The translations under genes were made by a program, and so were the position numbers. This document shows, one piece after another, positions 26,101-33,907 of a stretch of 64,000 bases of DNA. Below the pieces are notes generated by a model. The model made no database searches. It saw only the letters and a list, made by a program, of their open reading frames with translations, and was not told the origin of the DNA. Position 1 is the first letter of the stretch. Each line of letters begins with the position of its first letter. The DNA comes from an uncultured Lacinutrix sp. (GTDB lineage Bacteria; Bacteroidota; Bacteroidia; Flavobacteriales; Flavobacteriaceae): positions 1-64,000 of the forward strand of contig NZ_CANMSJ010000007.1 in NCBI RefSeq assembly GCF_947500605.1, written 5' to 3'.

Positions 26101-26644
26101 GCCTGTTTATACCGATTTTACAGACGTGTTAGACCTTAGTAAAGTACAAGAGAAGGATATTTTAGAGGGTTATGCTAAATTGCAGAGTTATAAAGATCGT
26201 GTAGAGAGTTTTATACGTAAAAATAAATCACATTTAGTAATTGATAAGCTGTATAAAAACATAGCTATTACAAGTAAAGAACTAGAGTTGCTAGAGCAAT
26301 TTTTAATAAATGAATCTTTAGGAACAAAAGAAAACTATACAAATGAGTTTGGAGAATTACCATTAGGTAAGTTTGTAAGAAGCATTGTTGGCTTAGATTT
26401 AGAAGTAGTAAATGGTTTATTTGCAGATTATATTCAAGCAGAAAATTTAAATCCACAACAAATTACCTTTATACAAACCTTAATTAACTTTTTGAATGTT
26501 AATGGTACTTTAGATAAATCCTTATTAGTAAAGCCGCCATTTACAGAAAACCATGACGAAGGAATTTTTGGTTTATTTAAAGATGAAGGTGAAGTAAGAC
26601 AAATAATTTCTTTAATAGATTCTGTAAATAATAATGCAGGTTAA
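23177..26644 (+). CDS. hsdR: Type I restriction endonuclease subunit HsdR with N-terminal DUF4145 domain
   Basis: 1155 residues. A DUF4145-like domain (about 10-115) precedes a coiled coil. The nuclease domain follows, with YVDYVLWGNDGLPLAVIEAK (about 260-279) giving the D...ExK motif. The motor has Walker A (ATGSGKTRTA, about 401), the DEAH box (IIIDEAHRS, about 498) and a helicase C region ending QMIGRGTRLRPN. With HsdM and HsdS it translocates and cuts unmodified DNA. It starts 40 bp after the three-gene insert. All key motifs are intact, so the restriction system should be functional. Confidence 0.95.
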   Translation: MSNFEFLKHDFPQLYAEAKIAEQITFAVPKLAAVSCRSFLELGLNWLYDNDVEFTKPYDTKLSALLFHYDFKNSIKPSLFYDLDLVRRFGNNGAHGSLVTEKNALHALKAIFSFGVYLVKYYGEDLIETPVFSEGVIGQGFIQSPKNIKAEIDEKVKASKNQLQALKEALEKSEALQKENELLKMQFQNQQTALLERKEARQKVVIPEKDIPQLTPEQETRQLYIDELLKEAGWNNLKQSTDLEFPVVGMPLSTNPSGKGYVDYVLWGNDGLPLAVIEAKQSLHSATKGRHQAKLYADCLEQMTGQRPVIFYSNGFDTYIWDDTFYTERLIHGFYTKEELAYLIEQRKSRKDLSAFKVNLDIAGYKRPYQLEAITRVGEALMLKTANGIVGKNREALLVMATGSGKTRTAAAIVDMLTKCHWAKRILFLADRNALVTQAKNAFKEHLPNLSTIDLTKEKEDAGTRVVFSTYPTILNKIDKVKANEERFYGIGHFDVIIIDEAHRSVYQKYGAIFDYFDAILIGLTATPKKDIHHNTYGLFGIEDDNPTYVYELDQAVKDGHLNPPKGISVPLKFMRDGIKYNDLSEKDKEKYEEKFDVPEPSENDNDDALESLGISASKMNSFLFNTKTVDMVLDYLFTNGIKVNGGDKLGKTIIFAKNHNHAIFIQERFNKNYPQFKGGFLEVIDNYASKAQDLLERFCDDKQEQNPQIAVSVDMMDTGVDAPRVVNLVFFKPVKSFAKYWQMIGRGTRLRPNLFGPGKDKEDFIIFDFCGNFEYFEEYPEGAKTSVSKGLSQLIYETMLHIVQVIRNKSEATQEEDLFANNLVNKLHISIDALDEKRFEVKKELRHVKHFKIKNNWNSISLSDETVLCDKLFGLSSYSATDDEVAKRFDLLAYKLQLALLNGAKSQESFISIMYNVGVQLHKKRNIPAVASKLDTINKIRDLSFWSNITIATVEEVRAEVRDLIKFLEKESLEPVYTDFTDVLDLSKVQEKDILEGYAKLQSYKDRVESFIRKNKSHLVIDKLYKNIAITSKELELLEQFLINESLGTKENYTNEFGELPLGKFVRSIVGLDLEVVNGLFADYIQAENLNPQQITFIQTLINFLNVNGTLDKSLLVKPPFTENHDEGIFGLFKDEGEVRQIISLIDSVNNNAG

Positions 26645-26723
26645 TTTGTGTATATTTTGTACCTTATATATTTAAAATTACTTTATATACTATAAAAATA
26701 ACTTCTGTATTGGAAAATAACAG

Positions 26724-27497
26724 CTAATTAGTTGCTTTTTTCAAGGCTTCCAACTCAATGCCTAGCTCATTAAACATACCTAGAATACTACTAATTTTTA
26801 GTTCCTCTTGAGTATATTCTTGCGTATTAATACTACATGTAAATTCCCAAATTTCTAAAACCTCATTAATAGGCACACTGTACTCGTTATAGATTTTATT
26901 ATCAGATTTTAATACAAGCGTATTATTTAAATCAATTTCATTATAAACACGTTTGTAAACCATACCATCGTTTAAAGTTACAAGTACGTATGTTCTACCG
27001 CTTTTTATTTCACTTCTATCTTCTATAAAGCGTCCAATAACAAAAGAACCATCTTTCATTGGTAGCATCGAATCTCCTTTTATTGGGAATGCTCTATGTT
27101 TTCCTGTTGGTAAAAAAGGAAGTTTTATTTTTTGTAATTGCTCAATATATTCAGGATCATCATAACCTGCTAAATAACCAGCAGAAGCTTTTACAGGCAC
27201 TACTTCAATTAAATTTTCGTTAGCATCATCTACTGTTATAGGAAACAGCACACGTTGATTATTTAGCTCAATAAAAGAGAAGTCTTTAGCTTTTGTTAAG
27301 TCATTACGTAATAAAATATCTATTGGTATTTTAAAGTAATCAGAAAAAGCAATTAAAAACTCAATAGTAGGCGCAGAACGATTCTCTTCGTAAGAGCCAA
27401 TACGTGATCTAGTTACATTTAACTCTTCGGCTATTCCTTCTTGAGATAGCTTTTTAAGACTCCTTAAATGCTTTATGTTTTTAGAGATATAATTCAT
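26724..27497 (-). CDS. LexA-like self-cleaving repressor (XRE HTH + S24 peptidase)
   Basis: 257 residues. Residues 1-65 are an XRE helix-turn-helix (LSQEGIAEELNVTRSRIGSYE). The C-terminal S24 domain has the likely cleavage site ASAGY, the serine in GDSMLP and a lysine in VYKRVY, the LexA/UmuD catalytic set. It is divergent from dinB with 52 bp between the start codons, and the gap holds an 8-bp inverted repeat that overlaps the two -7 boxes. This is the usual arrangement for a damage-responsive repressor that controls itself and a neighbouring mutagenesis operon. Gene and operator together argue for island-borne SOS-type control. Confidence 0.9.
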   Translation of the reverse strand: MNYISKNIKHLRSLKKLSQEGIAEELNVTRSRIGSYEENRSAPTIEFLIAFSDYFKIPIDILLRNDLTKAKDFSFIELNNQRVLFPITVDDANENLIEVVPVKASAGYLAGYDDPEYIEQLQKIKLPFLPTGKHRAFPIKGDSMLPMKDGSFVIGRFIEDRSEIKSGRTYVLVTLNDGMVYKRVYNEIDLNNTLVLKSDNKIYNEYSVPINEVLEIWEFTCSINTQEYTQEELKISSILGMFNELGIELEALKKATN

Positions 27498-27501
27498 AAT
27501 A

Positions 27502-27545
27502 CTACAAATGTAAGCAATAAATACTTGAATTTGTAGCTAATTTTG
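27502..27545. promoter_or_regulatory. Divergent promoters with candidate LexA-like operator
   Basis: CTACAAAT (27502-27509) and ATTTGTAG (27529-27536) form a perfect 8-bp inverted repeat with a 19-bp spacer. On the minus strand TACATTTG (27513-27506) and on the plus strand TAATTTTG (27538-27545) are perfect TAnnTTTG boxes, overlapping or abutting the arms. Start codons at 27497 and 27550 leave leaders of only a few bases. Confidence 0.72.
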
Positions 27546-27549
27546 CAGC

Positions 27550-28764
27550 ATGCAAAATAATATTTTACATCTAGATTTAGACACGTTTTTTGTCTCATGC
27601 GAGCGACTAATAGATAGTCGTTTGCAAAACAGACCTTTACTAGTTGGTGGTACAGGAGATAGAGGTGTAGTTGCAGCTTGTAGTTACGAAACTAGAGTAT
27701 TTGGCGTGCATTCTGGTATGTCCATGAAAGTAGCGAGACGCTTATGTCCAGAAGCAACAGTAATTAGAGGAGACGCTTCAATTTATACTAAATATTCGCA
27801 TTTAGTAACAGAGATAATTAAAGAAAAAGCACCCATTTTTGAAAAAGCTAGTGTAGATGAGTTTTATGTTGATTTAACAGGCATGGATAAATTTTATGGT
27901 TGTTATAAATATGCTTCAGAATTACGTCAAAAAATAATTAAAGACACAGGATTGCCAATTTCGTTTGGTTTATCTGCTAATAAAATTGTTTCTAAAGTAG
28001 CAACAGGAGAAGCAAAACCAAATAACCAATTACAGATAGATTCTGGATTTGAAAAAGATTTTTTGGCACCTTTATCCATTCGTAAAATACCATCAGTTGG
28101 AGAAAAAACATATCAAGTTTTAAGAGGTTTGGGTGTCGGTACTATTAGTGTTATTCAACAAATGCCATTAGAAATGATGATTAGTGCGCTTGGAGCAAAT
28201 GGGCGTACCATTTGGAAAAGAGCTAATGGTATAGATAATCCACCTTTAGTTCCTTTTTACGAGCGTAAATCGCTATCAACAGAACGTACTTTTGGAAAAG
28301 ATACTATTGATATGGTTAAGCTTAGAACCACCATTTTTGCTATGGCAGAAAATTTAGCTTTTCAGTTAAGAAAAGGAAATAAACTTGCAGGAACATTGAG
28401 TGTGAAAATTAGGTATTCAGATTTTAATACTTACACTAAGCAAGTTAAAATCACCTATTCGAGTGCAGATCATGTTATTATTCCAAAAGTATTAGAGTTG
28501 TTTGAAAAACTATACCAACGCAGATTATTAATCCGATTGGTTGGTGTAAAAATTAGCGATATAGTAACAGGTAATTACCAAATTAATCTTTTTGATGATA
28601 CCGAAGAAATGCTAAGTCTATACAATGCAATGGATACCATAAGAAACAGATATGGAGATTTAAGCATCATGAGAGCGTCTGCAATGGGAGCAAAAACCAT
28701 TGGTAGATTTGATAATCCTTTTAATGGTGAACCACCAATTTTATTAGCACATCGTAATCAATAA
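27550..28764 (+). CDS. dinB: Y-family DNA polymerase (DinB/Pol IV-like)
   Basis: 404 residues. The polymerase motifs are present: LHLDLDTFFVSCE (first metal-binding aspartate near residue 9), the steric and fingers region SYETRVFGVHSGM, and SVDEFYVDLTG with the catalytic SVDE. Helix-hairpin-helix thumb and little-finger regions follow (IRKIPSVGEKT). It copies past DNA lesions with low fidelity. The stop overlaps the start of the following polymerase gene by one base (TAATG), and the gene is divergent from a LexA-like repressor, so expression is expected on DNA damage. Confidence 0.94.
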   Translation: MQNNILHLDLDTFFVSCERLIDSRLQNRPLLVGGTGDRGVVAACSYETRVFGVHSGMSMKVARRLCPEATVIRGDASIYTKYSHLVTEIIKEKAPIFEKASVDEFYVDLTGMDKFYGCYKYASELRQKIIKDTGLPISFGLSANKIVSKVATGEAKPNNQLQIDSGFEKDFLAPLSIRKIPSVGEKTYQVLRGLGVGTISVIQQMPLEMMISALGANGRTIWKRANGIDNPPLVPFYERKSLSTERTFGKDTIDMVKLRTTIFAMAENLAFQLRKGNKLAGTLSVKIRYSDFNTYTKQVKITYSSADHVIIPKVLELFEKLYQRRLLIRLVGVKISDIVTGNYQINLFDDTEEMLSLYNAMDTIRNRYGDLSIMRASAMGAKTIGRFDNPFNGEPPILLAHRNQ

Positions 28765-31748
28765 TGTATTTAAACTGTCACTCATATTATTCTTTACGTT
28801 TTGGAACATTTTCTGAAACTGATCTTTTAGATTTAGCTGAAGCTAATGCTATAGACACTATTGCGTTGACAGATATTAACAACACATCTGCTTGCATGAA
28901 TTTTGTTAGGCAGGCAAAAAAGCGGAATATTAAGCCAATAATTGGAATCGATTTTAGAAATGGTACAGATCAAAACTATGTTGGTATTGCAAAAAACAAC
29001 GCAGGATTTAAAGCGTTAAATCAGTTTTTGTCGAAACATTCTGAACAAAAATTACTGTTGCCAGATGTTGCAACACTGTTGTTGGAAGATGTTGCAACAA
29101 CGTTCGGCAACGTTGCTATAATATATCCTTTTGAGAAAGTATTACAACAAAATAAAATACAATTTACTGATAATGAGTTTATTGGTGTGTCTGTAGACGA
29201 TTTGCGTAAACTTAGGTTTTCATCTCTAAAGCAACAACAACAACACAAAATAGTGTTGTTGCAACAAGTAACTGTAAGAGATAAAAAAGATTTTAATGCA
29301 CATCGATTATTAAGAGCAATAGATAATAATACGTTATTAAGTAAACTAGAAAAAACAGAAGAATGTAATCCTTCTGATAAAATGTTGTCTTTAGAAGAAT
29401 TGAAAATAGCTGTTGCTGAATTTCCTTTTATTTTAGAAAACACAAAAAAATTGATGGATGAATGTGATGTCCATTTTGGGGTTGATGATGAACGCACATC
29501 TCAAAATCAAAAATTATACACAGACTCATTTGAAAATGATTGTTTGCTACTAGAAAAACTTTGTAAAGAAGGTTTGCCAAAACGCTATGCAAATCCAACA
29601 CCAAAAGTACATGCACGTTTAAAAACAGAATTAGATACCATTAAAGCGATGGAATTTGTGTCTTTTTTTCTTATCAATCATGATATCGTGTCTTATGCTA
29701 ACAGCAAAGGTTATTTTCATGTTGGTAGAGGTAGTGGAGCTAATAGTATTGTGGCTTATATTATTGGTATTACAGATGTAGATCCTATTGAATTAGATTT
29801 ATATTTTGAACGCTTTATTAATCCATTTAGAGCTTCTCCACCAGATTTTGATATTGATTTTTCTTGGAAAGATCGTGATGATGTTACTGCTTATATTTTT
29901 AAAAGATTCAAGCATACTGCACTATTAGCAACATACAATACTTTTAAATATAGAGCGGTTGTTAGAGAATTAGGAAAGGTTTTTGGTTTGCCAAAAGAAG
30001 AAATAGATAAACTGAGTAAGCACAATTATAAAATTTCTACTTTAGATGAAATTTCAAAACTGGTTTTAAAATACGGTAAACTTATTGAAGGTTTTCCAAA
30101 CCATTTAAGTGTGCATTCCGCAGGAATATTAATATTAGATCAACCTGTACATTATTATTCCGCAACAAATTTACCTCCAAAAGGATTTTCTACAGTACAA
30201 TTTGATATGAATATTGCCGAAGATGTTGGTGTCTTTAAATTTGATATTTTAGGACAACGTGGTTTAGCAAAAATTAAAGAAGCGCTAGAAATTATTGCAG
30301 AAAACAGACCAGAATTAGCACCAATAGAGATTACCAATGTTGAAGCTTTTAAAAGAGATCCTAAAATTAATAACTTACTTAAATCGGGTGGTGCAATTGG
30401 TGCATATTATGTAGAATCTCCTGCTATGAGAGGATTAATGCAACAATTACAAACACAAGATTATCTTGGTTTGGTGGCAGCAAGTTCTATAATTAGACCA
30501 GGAGTTTCTGGTTCAGGAATGAAGGAGGAGTTTATTAAAAGACATCGTAATCCCGAAAAAAGAAAAGAAGCACATCCTATTTTGTATAAGATTATGCCAG
30601 AAACCTATGGAGTGATGGTGTATCAGGAAGATGTTTTAAAAGTGGCTAATCAGTTTGCAGATTTAACTTTAGGTGAAGCAGATGTGCTTAGAAGAGGAAT
30701 GAGCGGTAAGTATAGATCTAAAAAAGAGTTTGAAGCTGTTGAAGAAAAGTTTATTTCTAATTGTAGAAGCAAAGGTTATAAAGACGACTTGATTTTTGAA
30801 GTCTGGAACCAAATTAAAAGTTTTGCTGGTTATGCTTTTGCAAAAGGACATTCTGCATCTTATGCTGTTGAGAGCTATCAGAGTTTATATTTAAAATGCT
30901 ATTTTCCTTTAGAATTTATGACTGCTGTACTTAATAATGGTGGTGGTTTTTATAGTGCTGAACATTATTTTCATGAAGCAAGGCAACAAGGAGCAACAAT
31001 CTGTTTGCCTTGTATAAACAGAAGCGATCACCCAAATAGACTTATTGATACATCTATTTATTTAGGATTTGGGTATTTAAAAAACTTAGAGGCTTATACT
31101 ATTAAAAGATTATTGACTGAAAGGCAATTAAATGGTCAGTTTAAGTCTTTAGACGATTTTATTGATAGAATTGTAATTAGTATTGAACAGCTTACTATTT
31201 TAATTAGAATTGATGCTTTTAGGTTTACTAATAAACCAAAAGTAGAATTACTTTGGCAAGCCATTTTTAAACTGAATGCAAAAGGTAAAAACACCGTACA
31301 ATCTAAATTGTTTAAAACGGAACATAAACAATTTACATTACCAAAATTAGATAATAACTGGATTGAAAATGCTTATGATGAAATGGAACTTATTGGATTT
31401 CCATTATGTAATTATTTTGATTTGGTAAATGAAGATATGAAACATGATGTTTTAGCATCACAAATGAATCAGTTTATTGGTAAATCTGTTTTAATATATG
31501 GAAATCTGGTAACTACACGCTTTAATAAAACATCACAAGGTAAATTGATGCGCTTAAGTACATTTGTAGATAAAAATGGAGACTATTTTGATGCTGTACA
31601 TTTTACAAATGTGGTGAATCAATTTCCAATTAATGGATTAGGAATCTATGCTTGTTATGGCAGAATAACAGATAGATTTGGTTTTTATAGTATGAGTGTC
31701 GTGTGGAGTAAAAAATTATCAGTCGTTAATGATCCTAGAAATGTATGA
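28764..31748 (+). CDS. C-family DNA polymerase III alpha subunit (short, DnaE2/mutasome-like)
   Basis: 994 residues, shorter than a replicative DnaE. An N-terminal PHP domain (NCHSYYSLRFGTFSE, TIALTDINN) precedes the C-family polymerase core with GRGSGANS and the catalytic aspartates in PDFDIDFSW (about residues 367-375). A helix-hairpin-helix region and a C-terminal OB-like segment (FIGKSVLIYGNLVTTRF) follow. The gene is translationally coupled to dinB. A Y-family polymerase paired with a second DnaE under a LexA-like repressor matches the damage-tolerance cassettes known in other bacteria (ImuB-DnaE2). A chromosomal replicative DnaE is expected elsewhere in the genome. Confidence 0.9.
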   Translation: MYLNCHSYYSLRFGTFSETDLLDLAEANAIDTIALTDINNTSACMNFVRQAKKRNIKPIIGIDFRNGTDQNYVGIAKNNAGFKALNQFLSKHSEQKLLLPDVATLLLEDVATTFGNVAIIYPFEKVLQQNKIQFTDNEFIGVSVDDLRKLRFSSLKQQQQHKIVLLQQVTVRDKKDFNAHRLLRAIDNNTLLSKLEKTEECNPSDKMLSLEELKIAVAEFPFILENTKKLMDECDVHFGVDDERTSQNQKLYTDSFENDCLLLEKLCKEGLPKRYANPTPKVHARLKTELDTIKAMEFVSFFLINHDIVSYANSKGYFHVGRGSGANSIVAYIIGITDVDPIELDLYFERFINPFRASPPDFDIDFSWKDRDDVTAYIFKRFKHTALLATYNTFKYRAVVRELGKVFGLPKEEIDKLSKHNYKISTLDEISKLVLKYGKLIEGFPNHLSVHSAGILILDQPVHYYSATNLPPKGFSTVQFDMNIAEDVGVFKFDILGQRGLAKIKEALEIIAENRPELAPIEITNVEAFKRDPKINNLLKSGGAIGAYYVESPAMRGLMQQLQTQDYLGLVAASSIIRPGVSGSGMKEEFIKRHRNPEKRKEAHPILYKIMPETYGVMVYQEDVLKVANQFADLTLGEADVLRRGMSGKYRSKKEFEAVEEKFISNCRSKGYKDDLIFEVWNQIKSFAGYAFAKGHSASYAVESYQSLYLKCYFPLEFMTAVLNNGGGFYSAEHYFHEARQQGATICLPCINRSDHPNRLIDTSIYLGFGYLKNLEAYTIKRLLTERQLNGQFKSLDDFIDRIVISIEQLTILIRIDAFRFTNKPKVELLWQAIFKLNAKGKNTVQSKLFKTEHKQFTLPKLDNNWIENAYDEMELIGFPLCNYFDLVNEDMKHDVLASQMNQFIGKSVLIYGNLVTTRFNKTSQGKLMRLSTFVDKNGDYFDAVHFTNVVNQFPINGLGIYACYGRITDRFGFYSMSVVWSKKLSVVNDPRNV

Positions 31749-31754
31749 TAAAAA

Positions 31755-32483
31755 CTAAATATCAATATTAAATACGGTTCTTAGTATAAAGTCTTCTGCT
31801 TCTTGTTCAGTTACTAATACCTTCTTTTTTACTTTTACTTTAACTTGTTTTACTTCTTTCTGTTTTTCATTTATTAGTGTAGTAAAAACGTCTTTAGTTT
31901 TTTCGGGCAAAATCTCACTATTAAAAGGAATATTAGTTAAGTCTTTAAAATTAAGTTCAATATGTTTTAGAATATCAAATTTACTATCAGGTATATGTGT
32001 TTTATCAGGATAAAAATTTCTAATAAAATCTTCTAAATGTTGTTTGTAATATTCATGCTGTGATATAAATAATCCTTTAAATTTAAGATCTTTAGGATCT
32101 AACTTTTCTATATTTAAACTTAGCCAGTTTACTATATAAAACAAAGACTCTATTTGTTTGAAATATTTATCTAAAATATAAGAGAACTGAAAATCTTGCA
32201 ATTCATTTTTCTTTTCTAATAAGGTGAAAATTATTTCGGATAGCTCTTCATGCTTTTTAAGAAATCTTAAGGTATCTTCTTTAGAATCAAAAAGAAAGGT
32301 GCCTTTTCTCAATTTGATAATTAGTACATTATCAAATAGTAGATCAATACTCTGTTCTAACCTTAATTTTAATTTATTAGGAATATCAATGTCTAAGACT
32401 GCTTTCGGTATAAAAAACACAAAATCATTCCGTAATTTTATAATTAACTCGTTATAGAGAATATTTAAATCAGTTTTACTCAT
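31755..32483 (-). CDS. Unknown protein overlapping the integrase gene
   Basis: 242 residues, no recognised domain, no signal peptide. The sequence is helical with a Lys/Val-rich run near the C-terminus (KQKEVKQVKVKVKKKV), which could contact nucleic acid. Its start overlaps the end of the integrase frame by 8 bp, so it is translated from the same message. Position suggests an accessory factor of integration or excision, but size and sequence do not match the small excisionases, so the role is open. It is convergent with the polymerase gene, 6 bp apart. Confidence 0.62.
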   Translation of the reverse strand: MSKTDLNILYNELIIKLRNDFVFFIPKAVLDIDIPNKLKLRLEQSIDLLFDNVLIIKLRKGTFLFDSKEDTLRFLKKHEELSEIIFTLLEKKNELQDFQFSYILDKYFKQIESLFYIVNWLSLNIEKLDPKDLKFKGLFISQHEYYKQHLEDFIRNFYPDKTHIPDSKFDILKHIELNFKDLTNIPFNSEILPEKTKDVFTTLINEKQKEVKQVKVKVKKKVLVTEQEAEDFILRTVFNIDI

Positions 32484-33810
32484 TTATGTTTTTTAGCATT
32501 TCAGAATAGTCCGCAGGTAATTCAGCATCAATATCTCGTAAATATTTTTCTAAAGCAGACATTGTTGAATGTCCAGTAATTAACATCAATTTACTTTTAG
32601 CTTCAAATGGAGAAGAGTCTTTAACCATTGCTCTATATAGTTTCGTTATATAAGTATGTCTAAAGCTATATAATCCATAATCTATACCAAGATTAAATTT
32701 CTTTTTTACAACTGTTTTAAAACGTTTAGAATAGAAATCTCTTCTGTTATTAAGTTTTGTATCCCAAGCACCTCCAATTGTGTCTCTAGCAAAAAGTAAA
32801 TCATCAGGATTAAACTGTGTTAAATCAGGTAGTTCTTTCCAAAGTAAATCAGGGATAATTTTAGTTTTTAAAGGACTATTTTTTGCTTTAAACTGTACAG
32901 TTCTTGTTTTTATGTTAATGTCTTTTATTTGAAGTCTACATACTTCTATTGGACGCAAAAAATTATAAGAAATAAACTTGATAAACAATAATAGAACTTT
33001 ATCATTTTGTTCAAGATATTTAAAAATAGACTCTTGCTCTTCTTGAGAGTACGTTTTATTCCTATTTGGTGTAGATTTTAAAACAGATATTTTTTTTATA
33101 AAATTTGATTTAATAATCTCATTATCTTCTAAAACTTGGATAATGCTACTTAATTCGGTACGATAATTATTTCTCGTTCTTGCTGTTGTTCTATCTAAAA
33201 CAGCATTTAAAAATATTAAGACTACTTTTTTAGTTAGCTTGTCAATAGTTTTAATTTCTGGATGAGTTTTAGACAACCATCTTAAAAAATAATCAATTCT
33301 GTTTTTATAGCTTCTTATTGTGGTAACGCTAACTAGTTTTGTTTTGTAGTTTATTGAGAAATCAAATGCCTCTTTTATTGACATTTTAGGTTCTTCATCT
33401 ATTTTTATTTCTACTATTTTATCGATAGTAGCATTTTGTTTTGGTACTAGTTTAATCTCTTCTGGAGTAGAGCTAGTATTTTTTAAATGATTAAACGATT
33501 CAGTATTATTTTCAAAAGGAGAAAAACCTTGATTTAATAATTTAATAAGAGTTTTACGATACTGTGTTAAAACTTGTAAACGATCCTCTTTGGTTTTATA
33601 AGAATTAGCATCACCATAAATTGGCGTCATTCTTTTAAGTTTTCCAGTTTCAGGATCTCTAAATGAAAAATAAACATACCAACGCTTGGTTAAATCTCCT
33701 TTCGCGTTATAGATTTTTGGTGTAGAAAAATTCTTTTTAATTTTCAAATCGTATGCTGTATCGTATTCATTATCGTATGCAAATGTAATAATCTTGTTAA
33801 AATTAAGCAT
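32476..33810 (-). CDS. Tyrosine recombinase (site-specific integrase of the island)
   Basis: 444 residues. The N-terminal part contains an arm-binding-like region, residues about 140-235 a SAM-like core-binding domain, and the C-terminal half the catalytic domain: arginine in NFLRPIEVCRL, a box II of the form YSFRHT (the usual first histidine replaced by tyrosine), GHSTMSALEKYL with the histidine and nucleophile Y423. It lies just inside the attachment site at the tRNA and reads away from it. The annotated ATG directly follows the T tract of the tRNA-side terminator, so a ribosome-binding region is hardly possible there unless the message starts upstream; a later start cannot be excluded. Confidence 0.93.
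   Translation of the reverse strand: MLNFNKIITFAYDNEYDTAYDLKIKKNFSTPKIYNAKGDLTKRWYVYFSFRDPETGKLKRMTPIYGDANSYKTKEDRLQVLTQYRKTLIKLLNQGFSPFENNTESFNHLKNTSSTPEEIKLVPKQNATIDKIVEIKIDEEPKMSIKEAFDFSINYKTKLVSVTTIRSYKNRIDYFLRWLSKTHPEIKTIDKLTKKVVLIFLNAVLDRTTARTRNNYRTELSSIIQVLEDNEIIKSNFIKKISVLKSTPNRNKTYSQEEQESIFKYLEQNDKVLLLFIKFISYNFLRPIEVCRLQIKDINIKTRTVQFKAKNSPLKTKIIPDLLWKELPDLTQFNPDDLLFARDTIGGAWDTKLNNRRDFYSKRFKTVVKKKFNLGIDYGLYSFRHTYITKLYRAMVKDSSPFEAKSKLMLITGHSTMSALEKYLRDIDAELPADYSEMLKNINE
33746..33780 (+). repeat. Three ATCGTATGC-type repeats inside the 5' end of the integrase gene
   Basis: AAATCGTATGC at 33746-33756, ATCGTATTC at 33760-33768 (one mismatch) and ATCGTATGC at 33772-33780 are in the same orientation and overlap codons for the first residues of the integrase. 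The same word is doubled at the left end of the island (6032-6053). Candidate arm-type binding sites that could also let the integrase repress itself. Confidence 0.6.
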
Positions 33811-33842
33811 AAAAAAAACGGTTTAGAAAGACTAAACCGTTT
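33811..33842 (-). terminator. Element-borne terminator behind the tRNA gene
   Basis: An 11-bp stem (33816-33826 with 33832-33842, AAACGGTTTAG / CTAAACCGTTT) with a 5-nt loop is followed on the minus strand by five T and then at once by the integrase ATG. It ends the tRNA transcript and replaces the original terminator now stranded at 5884-5917. Confidence 0.85.
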
Positions 33843-33859
33843 ATTTACAATGATTTCAA

Positions 33860-33907
33860 ATTTGTAGCGAGAATGGGGCACGATCCCATGACCTCCGAGT
33901 TATGAAT
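33860..33907. repeat. Right attachment site, inside the intact tRNA gene
   Basis: Identical over 48 bp to 5928-5975 and in the same orientation. It covers the anticodon loop to the 3' end of the tRNA gene plus 5 bp of 3' flank. Recombination between the copies would release a circle of 27,932 bp and leave one intact tRNA gene. Confidence 0.92.

Larger units (their letters stand above)
5928..33907. mobile_element. 28-kb tRNA-integrated genomic island (defence/DNA-metabolism cargo)
   Basis: Both ends carry the same 48-bp sequence in direct orientation (5928-5975 and 33860-33907), which is the anticodon-to-3'-end half of a tRNA gene. The intact tRNA is at the right end and a tyrosine recombinase lies directly inside that end, reading away from it. 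This is the classical arrangement of an integrative element that uses a tRNA 3' half as its attachment site and restores the gene. No conjugation, replication-initiation or phage structural genes were recognised inside, so it is called a genomic island that may be self-excising or mobilised in trans. Cargo is nearly all defence or DNA processing. Confidence 0.9.
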
